64,000 nt of DNA from CAIOGI01 sp964561875 (lineage in GTDB: Bacteria > Patescibacteriota > Minisyncoccia > Phycocordibacterales > PALSA-1337). The translations under genes were made by a program, and so were the position numbers. Shown in pieces: positions 42,729 to 52,083 of the stretch (its first letter is position 1; every line of letters begins with the position of its first letter). Under the pieces are notes generated by a model. The model was given only the letters and a program-made list of their open reading frames with translations. It did not search any database and was not told where the DNA came from. The stretch covers positions 1-64,000 of the forward strand of contig CAZLQL010000001.1 of assembly GCA_964561875.1 (NCBI GenBank), written 5' to 3'.

Positions 42729-43775
42729 ATGGAAACACATTCCAAAGACAATAAAATAAAGCAAAATAAGACTGTTTTAACTGGAGATAGACCAACAGGC
42801 AGACTTCATCTTGGACATTATGTAGGTTCTATTCAAAATAGGATTGCTCTACAAGATAAGATCGGTAATGGTATCGATAATGCTTTTTACATGATTGCAG
42901 ATATACAAGCTCTTACAGACAATGCTGATAATCCAGATAAGGTTAGAAATAATGTATTGGAAGTTGCTATGGACAATATCGCTTGTGGTCTCGATCCAAA
43001 AAAAACAACCTTTTTCATTCAATCAGGTATACCAGAAATTGCAGAATTGACTGTACTCTTTTTAAACTTAGTTACTCTCGCTCGTCTTCGTAGAAATCCT
43101 ACTGTAAAAAACGAAATGAAACAAAAAGGTTTTGGTGAAGATGTACCTGCAGGTTTTCTTTCATATCCTGTTAGTCAGGCAGCAGATATACTATTTTGTA
43201 GCGGAAATATAGTTCCTGTGGGGGAAGATCAACTACCAGTACTTGAACAAGCAAATGAAATAGTTGATAAATTTAACTCTATTTATGGTGAGACATTTTC
43301 TCGTATCGAACCTGTTTTATCTAATGCGCCAAGATTGGTAGGAATAGATGGAAATGCAAAGGCAAGTAAGTCGCTTGGAAATGCAATATATATTTCTGAT
43401 TCATATGAAGAGATAAAGAAAAAGGTAAATATGATGTATACAGATCCAGAACATATTCATGTAAAGGATCCTGGAAAAGTAGAAGGTAATGTGGTTTTCA
43501 CATATCTTGATATTTTTGATACTGATAAAGATGAAGTAAATAGATTGAAACAAGAATACAGAAAAGGCGGATTGGGAGATGTGGCTATTAAAAATAGACT
43601 TATAGAAGTTTTGGAAAAAATTATTGCACCAATTAGAGAAAAAAGAATGGATTTAGAGAAAAATCCAGAAAAGGTAATGGCTATACTAAAAGAAGGTACA
43701 GAAGAGGCTCGTATTATTGCAAAACAGACAATAGAAAAAGTAAAAAAGGCAATTAAAATAAATTATTTTTCTTAA
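42729..43775 (+). CDS. trpS: Tryptophanyl-tRNA synthetase
   Basis: A 348-residue class I synthetase. VLTGDRPTGRLHLGHYVGS holds the HIGH-type motif (HLGH), FLSYPVSQAADIL and VPVGEDQLPVLE are the TrpRS-specific active-site segments, and KASKSLGNAIY is the KMSKS loop. Start set at METHSKDNK by the -10 box. The last gene of the tsaE-polA-holA-trpS run; folD follows after 35 nt with its own -10. Confidence 0.95.
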   Translation: METHSKDNKIKQNKTVLTGDRPTGRLHLGHYVGSIQNRIALQDKIGNGIDNAFYMIADIQALTDNADNPDKVRNNVLEVAMDNIACGLDPKKTTFFIQSGIPEIAELTVLFLNLVTLARLRRNPTVKNEMKQKGFGEDVPAGFLSYPVSQAADILFCSGNIVPVGEDQLPVLEQANEIVDKFNSIYGETFSRIEPVLSNAPRLVGIDGNAKASKSLGNAIYISDSYEEIKKKVNMMYTDPEHIHVKDPGKVEGNVVFTYLDIFDTDKDEVNRLKQEYRKGGLGDVAIKNRLIEVLEKIIAPIREKRMDLEKNPEKVMAILKEGTEEARIIAKQTIEKVKKAIKINYFS

Positions 43776-43810
43776 TTGCATTATAACAAACATAGGTATA
43801 TAAATATGCT

Positions 43811-44653
43811 ATGGCAATTCTAATTGATGGCAAAAAGGTAAGTAGTGAGATCTCAAACGATATAAAGAGTGAAATATCTAGTTTTTCTATTAAACCAAAG
43901 CTTATAATCATTCAGATTGGGGATCTAAAGGCTTCAAATGTTTATGTAGAAAAAAAGATAGAATTTGGTAAAAAAGTTGGTGCAATAGTCGAATATAAAA
44001 AATATGATGAAAGTGTAAAAGAAGAGGAAATTATATCTGATATAAAAAGTTTTAATATAGACAATAGTATTCATGGGGTTATGGTCCAATTGCCAATACC
44101 AAAGAATTTTAATACAGAAAAGATTTTAGATACTATAGATTATAAAAAGGATGTAGATGGACTAACAGCAACAAATACAAGATTTTTATATAACAATAAA
44201 GAATTATTCTTACCAGCGACAACAAAAGGTATTATTACTTTACTTGAAAGATATAATATAGATTTATCTGGTAAAAGGGTAGTTATAATCGGTCATTCTA
44301 TATTAGTAGGGAAACCAACCGCTCTAGCATTTTTAAATAGAAAAGCAACAGTGACAATATGTAATCAATTTACCAAAGATTTAAACATAGACACAAAGAG
44401 GGCAGATATAGTTGTTGTGGCAGTAGGACACCCAGGACTTATAACAAAGGACCATGTAAATAAAGATCAGACCATAATCGATATAGGTATAAGTGTACTT
44501 AAAGACAATAAAATATCTGGTGATGTGAATTTTGATGAGGTAAAAGATATTGTTTATGCCATAACCCCTGTTCCTGGAGGTGTTGGTCCGATGACCGTAC
44601 TCTCACTTTTTGAAAATCTAATAAAGGCGTATAACATGAGTTTGGGTAATTAA
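43811..44653 (+). CDS. folD: Methylenetetrahydrofolate dehydrogenase/cyclohydrolase FolD
   Basis: A 280-residue bifunctional enzyme of one-carbon metabolism. Catalytic Tyr/Lys region ASNVYVEKKIEFGKKVG, then VMVQLPIP, KDVDGLTATN and the NADP fold VVIIGHSILVGKPTALAFL. The C-terminal signature is ITPVPGGVGPMTVLSLFEN. All family motifs are present. TATAAA (43799-43804) ends 6 nt before the ATG. Confidence 0.95.
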   Translation: MAILIDGKKVSSEISNDIKSEISSFSIKPKLIIIQIGDLKASNVYVEKKIEFGKKVGAIVEYKKYDESVKEEEIISDIKSFNIDNSIHGVMVQLPIPKNFNTEKILDTIDYKKDVDGLTATNTRFLYNNKELFLPATTKGIITLLERYNIDLSGKRVVIIGHSILVGKPTALAFLNRKATVTICNQFTKDLNIDTKRADIVVVAVGHPGLITKDHVNKDQTIIDIGISVLKDNKISGDVNFDEVKDIVYAITPVPGGVGPMTVLSLFENLIKAYNMSLGN

Positions 44654-44689
44654 AGGCTTAAAATGAGCTTATATTTAATATAACAAACA

Positions 44690-44718
44690 TTGATTTATGT
44701 AAATAAATGTGATATTAT
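44690..44718 (+). promoter_or_regulatory. Promoter of the 44756 ABC exporter
   Basis: TTGATT, a 17-nt spacer and TATTAT, about 38 nt before the TTG start codon. Confidence 0.65.
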
Positions 44719-44755
44719 ATACATGGAATCCTTAACATTCAAATAGGAGGTAAGT

Positions 44756-46621
44756 TTGAATAAAATAAAAGAAACAGTAAAGATAATGGCACTCGCTGCC
44801 AAGTACTCATTTTCTTTTTGCTACCGCAATTGCAAAAAGGAAACAATATGGCGAATCATATTTGTCATATTGGGAGCGTTGATGTCTTACGTACTCATAC
44901 ATTCAGTGGGGTACGTTGTAAACACCGCTCAGAGAATGTCAAAATCAGGAGTTAAGATAATTAATTTTACTGAATTTTTGACAGGTGAAATGAAGTGGCC
45001 AATTATTTTAACCATCGCACTTCCGTTTATAGGTGTGTGTTTGGGTAGATATAATTGGTTTATTAGATCAAGATGGAATCAGATTTTAAGGTTCGCAAAT
45101 CATCGTGAAATGAATGAGCATCGAGCAACACTCGATATTGCTACATTCAAAAGTAAAAAATTCGATGATCTAGTCAGGAGAATATCGGAACTTCCGAATT
45201 CTTGGCAAACAAGAATCTGGTTCTCTGATGAAATGTTCAATCTCTTGGGAACTCTAATCTCTTTTGTTTTGTTCGGTGCTTCGCTCGTATGGTTTAAACC
45301 CTCATATGCAATCATTCTTTTTGTTACTGCTTTGCCCATGGCTATAGCAGAATTTAAGTTTGTAAGTATGTGGTGGGTTTTATTTCAAGAGCTTGTACCA
45401 ATCAATAAGAGAAGATATATGCTTGAAAAAGCTTATCATCTTCCTAAGGCATTTGTTCAGGCTAAGATGTTTAATCAGTACAAACCCTTAAGAGGGGAAA
45501 TTGATTTGAATGTCGAAGATATTATTGAACGTAATGACGCTATTCGGAGGATCGGGGTAATTAGGGAGCTAATTACTTACACAATATCTCAGTTAGGTTT
45601 TTGTGGAGTGATTGTTCATGCTATCTGGTCTACTGTGACAAGTGGTACGGAGATCGGAACCTTAACTATTATCATTGCTGCCGCAAGGACTTTTCAAGGA
45701 AACTTGGAATCAATCGTCTCGCTTATTGCTGAACAATGGAATTCGGCAAAAGGAGTCGTGTTGATTGAAAAAGATTTCTTTGGTACTAAATCAAATATAT
45801 GCACACCATTTCCGGTTGTGCCATCGTTTGATATTGTTCCCAGGATCACTTTTAAGAATATAGGGTTTACTTATCCAGAAGGTAAGAACCCAGTTCTTGA
45901 AGATGTGAGCTTCACTATAGAGCCAGGAGAAAAGGTTGCCATAGTTGGTGAAAGTGGAAATGGAAAATCTACGCTCATGGCTTTATTGCTTAGACAATAC
46001 GATCCAACCTCTGGAGAAATTGAAATCAATGGAGTTCCTCTCACAAATATTAGGCCGGAGGACTGGTGTCATATTGCATCTGGTTTAACACAGGAGTATG
46101 TTGTACTTCAGAGAAAAATCGGAGAAGAGATCGCGTCATCCAGACCTGAAATTGGTCTTGATATAGGTCGAGTTCTTCAGTCAGCAAAGTTTGCTTGTTT
46201 CGACAGTGTGATCGATGCTGACTCTAAGGGTTTTGATGCCCAGATAGGTACTGAGTTTGGTGGAAGGGAATTCTCTGGTGGTGAAAATCAAAGACTCGCT
46301 CTTGCAAGGGTGCATTACAGAGGCACACCCATACTTGTGCTTGATGAGCCTGATGCAAAGCTTGATCCTGTGTCAGCAAATCAAGTAATGGAGAATATCT
46401 TTGCTTTGCAAGGTATAACCGTAATCATAATTACTCATCATGTGTCCCGCGCTTTGCGTTGTGACAATGTGATCGTTATGAAAAAGGGTAAGGTAGTTGA
46501 GCAGGGTCCTCCAGGGGAACTAAAGGACAAAGGAGGTCAGTTTGCAAGTATGCTTACTTCCGATATGAAACGCCAGGGGAAAACCCAATCTCCTGAATCA
46601 GATACTGAGGACGCTGAATAA
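44756..46621 (+). CDS. ABC exporter half-transporter, TTG start
   Basis: A 621-residue transporter: TM region to about residue 340, then an ATPase with GESGNGKSTLMALLL, signature FSGGENQRLALARV and Walker B ILVLDEPDAKLD. It starts at TTG behind TAGGAGG with 7-nt spacing. The domain order is that of a homodimeric exporter, but long soluble loops in the TM region (MNEHRATLDIATFKSKKFDD) are like those of antibiotic-peptide or lipid exporters. It belongs to the GC-richer gene class and is followed by its own terminator. Confidence 0.88.
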   Translation: MNKIKETVKIMALAAKYSFSFCYRNCKKETIWRIIFVILGALMSYVLIHSVGYVVNTAQRMSKSGVKIINFTEFLTGEMKWPIILTIALPFIGVCLGRYNWFIRSRWNQILRFANHREMNEHRATLDIATFKSKKFDDLVRRISELPNSWQTRIWFSDEMFNLLGTLISFVLFGASLVWFKPSYAIILFVTALPMAIAEFKFVSMWWVLFQELVPINKRRYMLEKAYHLPKAFVQAKMFNQYKPLRGEIDLNVEDIIERNDAIRRIGVIRELITYTISQLGFCGVIVHAIWSTVTSGTEIGTLTIIIAAARTFQGNLESIVSLIAEQWNSAKGVVLIEKDFFGTKSNICTPFPVVPSFDIVPRITFKNIGFTYPEGKNPVLEDVSFTIEPGEKVAIVGESGNGKSTLMALLLRQYDPTSGEIEINGVPLTNIRPEDWCHIASGLTQEYVVLQRKIGEEIASSRPEIGLDIGRVLQSAKFACFDSVIDADSKGFDAQIGTEFGGREFSGGENQRLALARVHYRGTPILVLDEPDAKLDPVSANQVMENIFALQGITVIIITHHVSRALRCDNVIVMKKGKVVEQGPPGELKDKGGQFASMLTSDMKRQGKTQSPESDTEDAE

Positions 46622-46634
46622 AAAGTCCTCAAAC

Positions 46635-46674
46635 AAAAATCACCAAAGCTAAGGCAATGGTGATTTTCTTTTAT
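46635..46674 (+). terminator. Intrinsic terminator after the 44756 exporter
   Basis: An AAAATCACC/GGTGATTTT stem with a 14-nt loop, then CTTTTAT. Confidence 0.8.
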
Positions 46675-46787
46675 AAAATATTTATATTGTGTGCGCCTGC
46701 TCGGTTTCAGATTATGTAAGGTGAGACCTCACAAGGGTTGTTTAGATAATTTAAGAGTGTCATATTTAGTCACCTCTATCGGACAGT

Positions 46788-47537
46788 TTAATTCTTCCTG
46801 CAAACAAAAATAAAGCTTGAAGGTACCTTCTCTGCTTTTTGGATAGAATAGTACCTTGTGGGATTGTCGTAAGCTTTGTCAGAACCACTTGGTACAGGTT
46901 CATGATACCCGATAATCTCAAATCCGACTTCTCTTAATAACTGAAACCATGTTGATGTTTTTCTGTAAGTAATATATGCAGCAGTTTTTGATTTTTTCCA
47001 GTTCTCTAGTTTAATAGGGCTTTCATCGTGGTAAGAATGTGTCACAATACATTTCCCATTTTCATATTCAACATCAGAGAAGAAAGTGTGGTCCCAACTC
47101 CAAATAAAAAGTCCTCCTGGTTTTAGGTATGAATAAATATTCTTAAAAGTAGCTTGTGGATTAGGAGTCCAACCAATAGCATAGATAGAGCAAACAAAAT
47201 CAACCGGTTCAATATCAATCTTTTCTTCCATCGGGCCTTTAATAAGAACAACTTGTTTCTGGCCTATAGATTCTTTATTATGTTTGGTAGCTTCATCTAA
47301 TTGTTTCTGTGAAAGATCAAGTCCATAAACTTTCTTAGCACCTTGTTGGACAAGGTATTTTATCGATCTTCCACTTCCACATCCAATCTCAAGAAAAGTT
47401 TTGTCTTTTATTTCAGGAATTAGATTTAAATCCTTTCCTATATCAAAGGGTCCCCAATAGGGCAAAGCACTTGCTTCAAAAAAATGGTAAGCAACAATAT
47501 CCCATGTTTTTTCGTTAGCTAAAATTATTTTATCCAT
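46788..47537 (-). CDS. Class I SAM-dependent methyltransferase
   Basis: A 249-residue methyltransferase. Motif I is KTFLEIGCGSGRSIKYLVQQGA, followed by the acidic post-I VYGLDLSQKQLD, motif II-III region VDFVCSIYAIGWTP and LKPGGLFIWSWDHTF. The fold is complete; the acceptor is unknown. TAAAAT ends 7 nt before the ATG. It lies 66 nt downstream of tRNA-Lys on the same strand. Confidence 0.85.
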   Translation of the reverse strand: MDKIILANEKTWDIVAYHFFEASALPYWGPFDIGKDLNLIPEIKDKTFLEIGCGSGRSIKYLVQQGAKKVYGLDLSQKQLDEATKHNKESIGQKQVVLIKGPMEEKIDIEPVDFVCSIYAIGWTPNPQATFKNIYSYLKPGGLFIWSWDHTFFSDVEYENGKCIVTHSYHDESPIKLENWKKSKTAAYITYRKTSTWFQLLREVGFEIIGYHEPVPSGSDKAYDNPTRYYSIQKAEKVPSSFIFVCRKN

Positions 47538-47602
47538 TGTTCATATTTTAACTTACTAACCAAGAATTAGTTAATCTAAGTCGCTAGGTCTATCTCATTA
47601 AA

Positions 47603-47678
47603 TGGTGCGCCTAGTTGGAATCGAACCAACGACCCACTCCTTAAAAGGGAGATGCTCTACCGACTGAGCTATAGGCGC
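47603..47678 (-). tRNA. tRNA-Lys (anticodon TTT), CCA encoded
   Basis: On the minus strand, acceptor GCGCCTA pairs with TAGGCGC. D arm GCTC/GAGC, anticodon loop CTTTTAA (TTT, decoding AAA/AAG), T arm GTTGG-TTCGATT-CCAAC. Discriminator A and CCA (47605-47603) are encoded. Confidence 0.95.
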
Positions 47679-47709
47679 ATTTTATTACTTACTTTGAAAT
47701 ATACTACCA

Positions 47710-47778
47710 TAGTTTGTTCTGGTCCTACCAAAACAGCTATAGGGGCATTACATTACTTACTTACCTTTAAATATACTA
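47710..47778 (-). pseudogene. Degenerate 5' half of tRNA-Lys with its upstream region
   Basis: Read on the minus strand, 47746 to about 47710 begins GCCCCTATAGCT and continues to a GGTAG D-loop. It matches 11 of the first 12 bases of the intact tRNA-Lys that starts 68 nt downstream. The preceding 30 nt (TAGTATATTT...AAGTAAGTAAT) also match the DNA upstream of the real gene. It is a partial tandem duplication that lacks the 3' half. Confidence 0.65.
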
Positions 47779-47837
47779 GCACAAGCGTATTTATCCAAAA
47801 TTACTAATACTTTCGGATAGAAAAGACTATAACTCTT

Positions 47838-48197
47838 TTATAGAGCTAAGTCAAAAGCAAAAGCTCCAGCACCAGTAACTATAAGTGATAGGGAAATTAT
47901 AAATAGAATAAAATAGTAATTTATTCCATCAGTAAGAAATGCTTTCTGTTTTATCTTACCAAAGAGCTTTATTGCTAGATAAACCATAGCCAATATACTT
48001 GCTAGTTGTACAAATAAACCTATTACATACAGTAGACCTGTAATAGATAAGAACATAGAAAGTACCACGTCTTTATTTGATTTTTTACTTTTCCAAGTTC
48101 TATATGCCCAATGAATAAATATTATCCCTATAGTTAATCTAAGTAAAAATGGTGCAAATTGTTCAAAAGCCAATAATCCAGGTAATAATGAAAGCAT
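47838..48197 (-). CDS. DoxX-like four-TM membrane protein
   Basis: A 119-residue hydrophobic protein starting MLSLLPGLLAFEQFAPFLLR and continuing LTIGIIFIHWAYRTWKS, a typical first TM of DoxX-type proteins. Three more TMs follow, ending ITGAGAFAFDLAL-like. Start at 48197 chosen because TATAAA ends 7 nt before it; a longer frame from 48242 would overlap the divergent TrmH-family gene. Function unknown. Confidence 0.65.
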   Translation of the reverse strand: MLSLLPGLLAFEQFAPFLLRLTIGIIFIHWAYRTWKSKKSNKDVVLSMFLSITGLLYVIGLFVQLASILAMVYLAIKLFGKIKQKAFLTDGINYYFILFIISLSLIVTGAGAFAFDLAL

Positions 48198-48232
48198 GTT
48201 GATGTTTATAAAAACTAATATATAGTACAGAC

Positions 48233-48718
48233 ATGATATCACAAAAGCCCAAAATCTGTCTCGCTCTGGATAATATAAGAAGTACCCATAATGTTGGGTC
48301 TATATTTAGAATAGCTGATGCTATAGGTGTTGATAAAATATATCTATGTGGAGTTACTCCATCTCCTATAGATCGTTTTGGTCGCGAAAGAAAAGATATT
48401 GCAAAGGTTGCTCTTGGGGCAGAGAAGAATATTGAATGGGAAAATAGTGAAGATATTGTCCACTTGATAAAGAAAATGAAAAAGCTAGGTTATAAAGTAA
48501 TAGCTCTGGAACAAGATAAAAGTTCTATAAATTATAAAAAAATTAAAATAGATAGCGATGCTTTTATTATCCTAGGAGAAGAAACAAAGGGTATAAAAAA
48601 AGATATACTTGATCTCTGTGATCATATAGTTGAGATTCCTATGAGAGGGAATAAAGAAAGTTTAAATGTATCTGTGGCTACAGGTGTTCTTCTCTATGCA
48701 TTATTTGACACTATTTGA
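48233..48718 (+). CDS. SpoU/TrmH-family RNA 2'-O-methyltransferase
   Basis: A 161-residue SPOUT methylase. Motif 1 LDNIRSTHNVGSIFRIADAIG, motif 2 AFIILGEETKGIKKDILDLCD and motif 3 EIPMRGNKESLNVSVATGVLLY form the knotted SAM site and the catalytic Asn/Arg/Ser set. It methylates a ribose 2'-OH in tRNA or rRNA; which one cannot be told. TATAGT (48221-48226) ends 6 nt before the ATG. Its end overlaps convergent mutM by 8 nt. Confidence 0.9.
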   Translation: MISQKPKICLALDNIRSTHNVGSIFRIADAIGVDKIYLCGVTPSPIDRFGRERKDIAKVALGAEKNIEWENSEDIVHLIKKMKKLGYKVIALEQDKSSINYKKIKIDSDAFIILGEETKGIKKDILDLCDHIVEIPMRGNKESLNVSVATGVLLYALFDTI

Positions 48719-49583
48719 TTAGTTTTTGGTGTGTACTACAAAAGTGTGTGGATCTACCACCTATAACTATTCTTTCGATGCCACCTTTACATTTTCCAAA
48801 TATACAATCTTTTCCTTTTCTCTTGTAAACCATATGCTGTTCTTGAAATTTGCCTCTTTTCCCATGGATATTTCTATAATCCGACATAGAATCTCCACCA
48901 AAATCTATTCCTTTTTTTAGTGTAATCTTTATAGCGTCAAATAAATCTCTCAACCTTTTTTCTGGGATCTTATTTACTATACTTCTTGGATCTATACCTG
49001 ATCTGCACAAACTCTCATCTGCATATATATTCCCAATACCAGCAATTATGGTTTGATCCATCAGTACTAGTTTTACTTTTCCATTTTGCTTTTTGTTTAT
49101 ACAGTGTAAAAACTTTTTAAATGTAAAACTCTTTTCGAGAGGTTCCGGTCCAATATCCTTTAAATGATTTGATAAATGAAGTGAATCAGTTTTTATCAAA
49201 GTTACTTTTGCAAATCGTCTTGTATCACATAGTTCGAGATTTTTTCCATTAGACATATAAAATATAAGTCTAATAAATCTATTATATGGATCAGTTTTGT
49301 CATAATCACCATAGAGAAGGTGACCAGTCATTTTCATATGAACTAAAATAGTTTTATTGTCTTCGAGATTGATCAGAACATTTTTTGCTCTTCTGTTTAC
49401 ATTTAGCACTTTTTTACCTAAAACTTCTTTTTTAAAATATTTAAAATAGGCAGGATCCTTTATATTATCCTTTCCTTTAAAATATGGACTTTTATATTCA
49501 TTCCAAATATCGACTATGGCTAGTCCAGGTAGAACATTGTGTAATCCACTTGCTGTAGTTTGTACTTCGGGCAATTCTGGCAT
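48711..49583 (-). CDS. mutM: Formamidopyrimidine-DNA glycosylase
   Basis: A 290-residue Fpg/Nei repair enzyme that removes 8-oxoguanine and cuts the strand. It starts MPELPEVQTTASGL with catalytic Pro2 and Glu3. Lys in ILVHMKMTGHLLYG and the H2TH segment DQTIIAGIGNIYADESLCRSG are present. The C-terminal zinc finger is altered: C-x4-C (CIFGKC) and CSTH instead of the usual C-x2-C pairs. TATAAG ends 6 nt before the ATG. Confidence 0.95.
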   Translation of the reverse strand: MPELPEVQTTASGLHNVLPGLAIVDIWNEYKSPYFKGKDNIKDPAYFKYFKKEVLGKKVLNVNRRAKNVLINLEDNKTILVHMKMTGHLLYGDYDKTDPYNRFIRLIFYMSNGKNLELCDTRRFAKVTLIKTDSLHLSNHLKDIGPEPLEKSFTFKKFLHCINKKQNGKVKLVLMDQTIIAGIGNIYADESLCRSGIDPRSIVNKIPEKRLRDLFDAIKITLKKGIDFGGDSMSDYRNIHGKRGKFQEQHMVYKRKGKDCIFGKCKGGIERIVIGGRSTHFCSTHQKLIK

Positions 49584-49607
49584 ACAATTCTTATATCATA
49601 TTTTACT

Positions 49608-50858
49608 ATGAAGCACATCAGTATAGCTTTTATTTCAATAGTAGTTCTACTATCTCCTTGGATAGTAAAGAGTTTTCCTAGTACTGTAGAATACGTCAGT
49701 CAAAATTATATAGAAAATATAGATCAGTTTTTGGCTGCGGTGATACATAAACCTGTACAAATAGTAGATGTAAGAAATAAATATAATACTGTTACAAAAA
49801 AAGTAAGAATACTCATCGTTCCAGGTCACGAACCAAACTTTGGTGGCACTGAGTATGGGAATTTGAAAGAAAGAGATATGACAGTTGATCTTGCAAACAA
49901 TCTATCGGAATTCTTTTTAAACAATAGTCATTATGAAGTTTTTGTTACAAGAGATAAGGATAAATGGAGTACTGATATAGATAATTATTTTAAAAATAAT
50001 TGGAATGATATAGTTGCTTTTCTAAATGAGAGTAAAACAGATTTACTAAAATCTATAAGTGATGGTTCGGTACAAAGACCAAAAGATTCTATTGTTTATC
50101 ATAATGATGCTCCAAAAAATGTTGCATATAGACTATATGGAATAAATAAATGGAGTAATGAAAATAATATAGATATTGCTATACACATACATTTCAATGA
50201 TTATCCTAGAAATGACACTACAAAACCAGGTAAATATTCTGGATTGGCAATATATGTTCCTGAAAGAAGCTTTTATAATAGTTCAACAACAGATGCAATA
50301 GCAAAAACTGTATATAATAGACTTTCAAAATACAATGCAACAAGCAATCTACCAAATGAAGAGGTTGGGATTGTAGAAGACGATGATCTTATCGCTATTG
50401 GTGCTTACAATACTGCAGATGCAGCAAGTATGCTGATAGAGTATGGATATATATATGAACCTCAATTTGCTGATTCTGTGATAAGGTCAAAGACAATTAG
50501 GGAATTGGCATATCAAACATATCTAGGAATAGAAGATTTCTTCGATCAAAAGGGTAGTGCGGGAATTGTTTACGATACTCTTGTGCTACCATATAAATGG
50601 GACAATGTAATGGACGATAAGAGTGATTCAAAATCTGAGATATTTGCACTTCAAACAGCTTTGGCGCGTGAAGGGGTTTATCCTCCACAAGGTATGGATA
50701 AAAATTCTTGTCCTAGAACGGGAAAGATAGGTCCATGTACTAAAGCTTCAATAAATGAATTTCAAAAGAAATACGGAATAAAAGGTGAAAATAATATTGT
50801 AGGAAAAAAGACTTTAGAAATACTTAACAATAAATATTCAGTAAAGGGAGTTATTTAG
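49608..50858 (+). CDS. Exported N-acetylmuramoyl-L-alanine amidase with PG-binding domain
   Basis: A 416-residue cell-wall hydrolase. N-terminal signal/anchor MKHISIAFISIVVLLSPWIV. Amidase_3 domain: zinc ligands in LIVPGHEPNFGG and GTEYGNLKERD, DIAIHIHFNDYP, and the catalytic Glu in MLIEYGYI. The C-terminal 80 residues form a PG_binding_1 domain (EIFALQTALAREGVYPPQG, INEFQKKYG). The start at 49608 is chosen because earlier codons overlap mutM. Cleaves the lactyl-peptide bond of peptidoglycan. Confidence 0.9.
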   Translation: MKHISIAFISIVVLLSPWIVKSFPSTVEYVSQNYIENIDQFLAAVIHKPVQIVDVRNKYNTVTKKVRILIVPGHEPNFGGTEYGNLKERDMTVDLANNLSEFFLNNSHYEVFVTRDKDKWSTDIDNYFKNNWNDIVAFLNESKTDLLKSISDGSVQRPKDSIVYHNDAPKNVAYRLYGINKWSNENNIDIAIHIHFNDYPRNDTTKPGKYSGLAIYVPERSFYNSSTTDAIAKTVYNRLSKYNATSNLPNEEVGIVEDDDLIAIGAYNTADAASMLIEYGYIYEPQFADSVIRSKTIRELAYQTYLGIEDFFDQKGSAGIVYDTLVLPYKWDNVMDDKSDSKSEIFALQTALAREGVYPPQGMDKNSCPRTGKIGPCTKASINEFQKKYGIKGENNIVGKKTLEILNNKYSVKGVI

Positions 50859-52074
50859 TTCTACTATTTAATACAAATTCTATTTCTTCTTTAGCTACTT
50901 TTGCATCACTCCAAGGTGTGTTTTTACCATTTGGTCCCATTATATAAGGGTCGGTTCCTTTACCAGTTATGAGTACCAAATCATTTTTCTTTGCATGAAG
51001 TAAGGCATCTCTTATTGCTAATCTTCTATCCATAATTATCGTAGGCTTTTGATTATTTATACCTTTTGCAACATCATTTATTATCTTTTCAGGATTTTCA
51101 TCATAAGGATCTTCATTTGTAAGTACTATATATTTACAATATTTATCTGCTATTTTTCCCATTTCTGATCTTTTCCAAACATCTCTACCTCCTCCTGTGC
51201 CACCTAGTACAGCGATTTTATTTCTATCACCAAAAGTACTGTATAGTTTCTCTAGTGAATCTGTAGTGTGAGCATAATCAACTATTACATCAAAATCTTG
51301 ATTTGCTTTTATAAACTGTACACGACCAGATACTTCATTGAATTCTCCTATTGCTAGTTTTATTATTTCTTCTTTTATACCCAATTCTTTACAAAGTGTA
51401 TATGCACCAGAAACATTGTACTGATTAAATTCTCCTAGTAGGGGAGTTTTAATTCCATTATTTTTATAAAATTTAACTTTCTTTTCAGCTTCATATTTCA
51501 AGAATTTCTCACTTTCTTTATCATCGCCATTTACCACAAGTGTTCTAGGTCTTTTATTTGATTTACTCAATTCATAAGCTATATCCAGCTTCGCATCTCT
51601 ATAGTTTTCATAAGATCCATGAGATTCTATATGTTCAGGTGAAAGATTTGTAAATACGAGCGAATTTAGATTTAGGAATTTATGTCTAAAGTTTAATACT
51701 CCTTGTGATGTTATTTCCATTACAACATAATCACATTTTGCTTTTACTGCATCTCTTAGAAAGCTTTGTATAAAAAATCTTCCAGGCATAGACATTTTAT
51801 ACATATTTGGTTTTGTTTCATCACCAATTTTAAATCTAATAGTATTTGATACTGCTGTTTTGTAACCAGCTTTTTCTAATATCGCATTTATTATCTCTAC
51901 AGTTGTACTTTTACCCTTTGTTCCTGTGACTGCTATTATATTTATTTTCCTTCCTGGAAAACCATATAGAACTGCACCCAAGATTGATAGGGAATAATGA
52001 TATGCAGGTTGAAAAAAACCATATATACCTTTTGGAATAAATTGTCTTATGAAACTTAGGGTTTTATCTAACAT
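50851..52074 (-). CDS. Mur ligase (MurE-like) lacking the first domain
   Basis: A 407-residue ATP-dependent amino-acid ligase. The P-loop is AVTGTKGKSTTVEII near residue 48; other motifs are ITSQG, NLSPEHIESHGSYENY, GEFNQYNVSGAYTLCKELG, VDYAHTTDSLEKL, GGTGGGRD and TNEDPYDENP. MurE is usually near 490 residues with an N-terminal UDP-MurNAc domain; here only about 40 residues, partly hydrophobic, precede the P-loop. The DNPR motif of diaminopimelate-adding enzymes is replaced. Nine nt after ruvA. Confidence 0.82.
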   Translation of the reverse strand: MLDKTLSFIRQFIPKGIYGFFQPAYHYSLSILGAVLYGFPGRKINIIAVTGTKGKSTTVEIINAILEKAGYKTAVSNTIRFKIGDETKPNMYKMSMPGRFFIQSFLRDAVKAKCDYVVMEITSQGVLNFRHKFLNLNSLVFTNLSPEHIESHGSYENYRDAKLDIAYELSKSNKRPRTLVVNGDDKESEKFLKYEAEKKVKFYKNNGIKTPLLGEFNQYNVSGAYTLCKELGIKEEIIKLAIGEFNEVSGRVQFIKANQDFDVIVDYAHTTDSLEKLYSTFGDRNKIAVLGGTGGGRDVWKRSEMGKIADKYCKYIVLTNEDPYDENPEKIINDVAKGINNQKPTIIMDRRLAIRDALLHAKKNDLVLITGKGTDPYIMGPNGKNTPWSDAKVAKEEIEFVLNSRTK

Positions 52075-52083
52075 ATTATTTAT

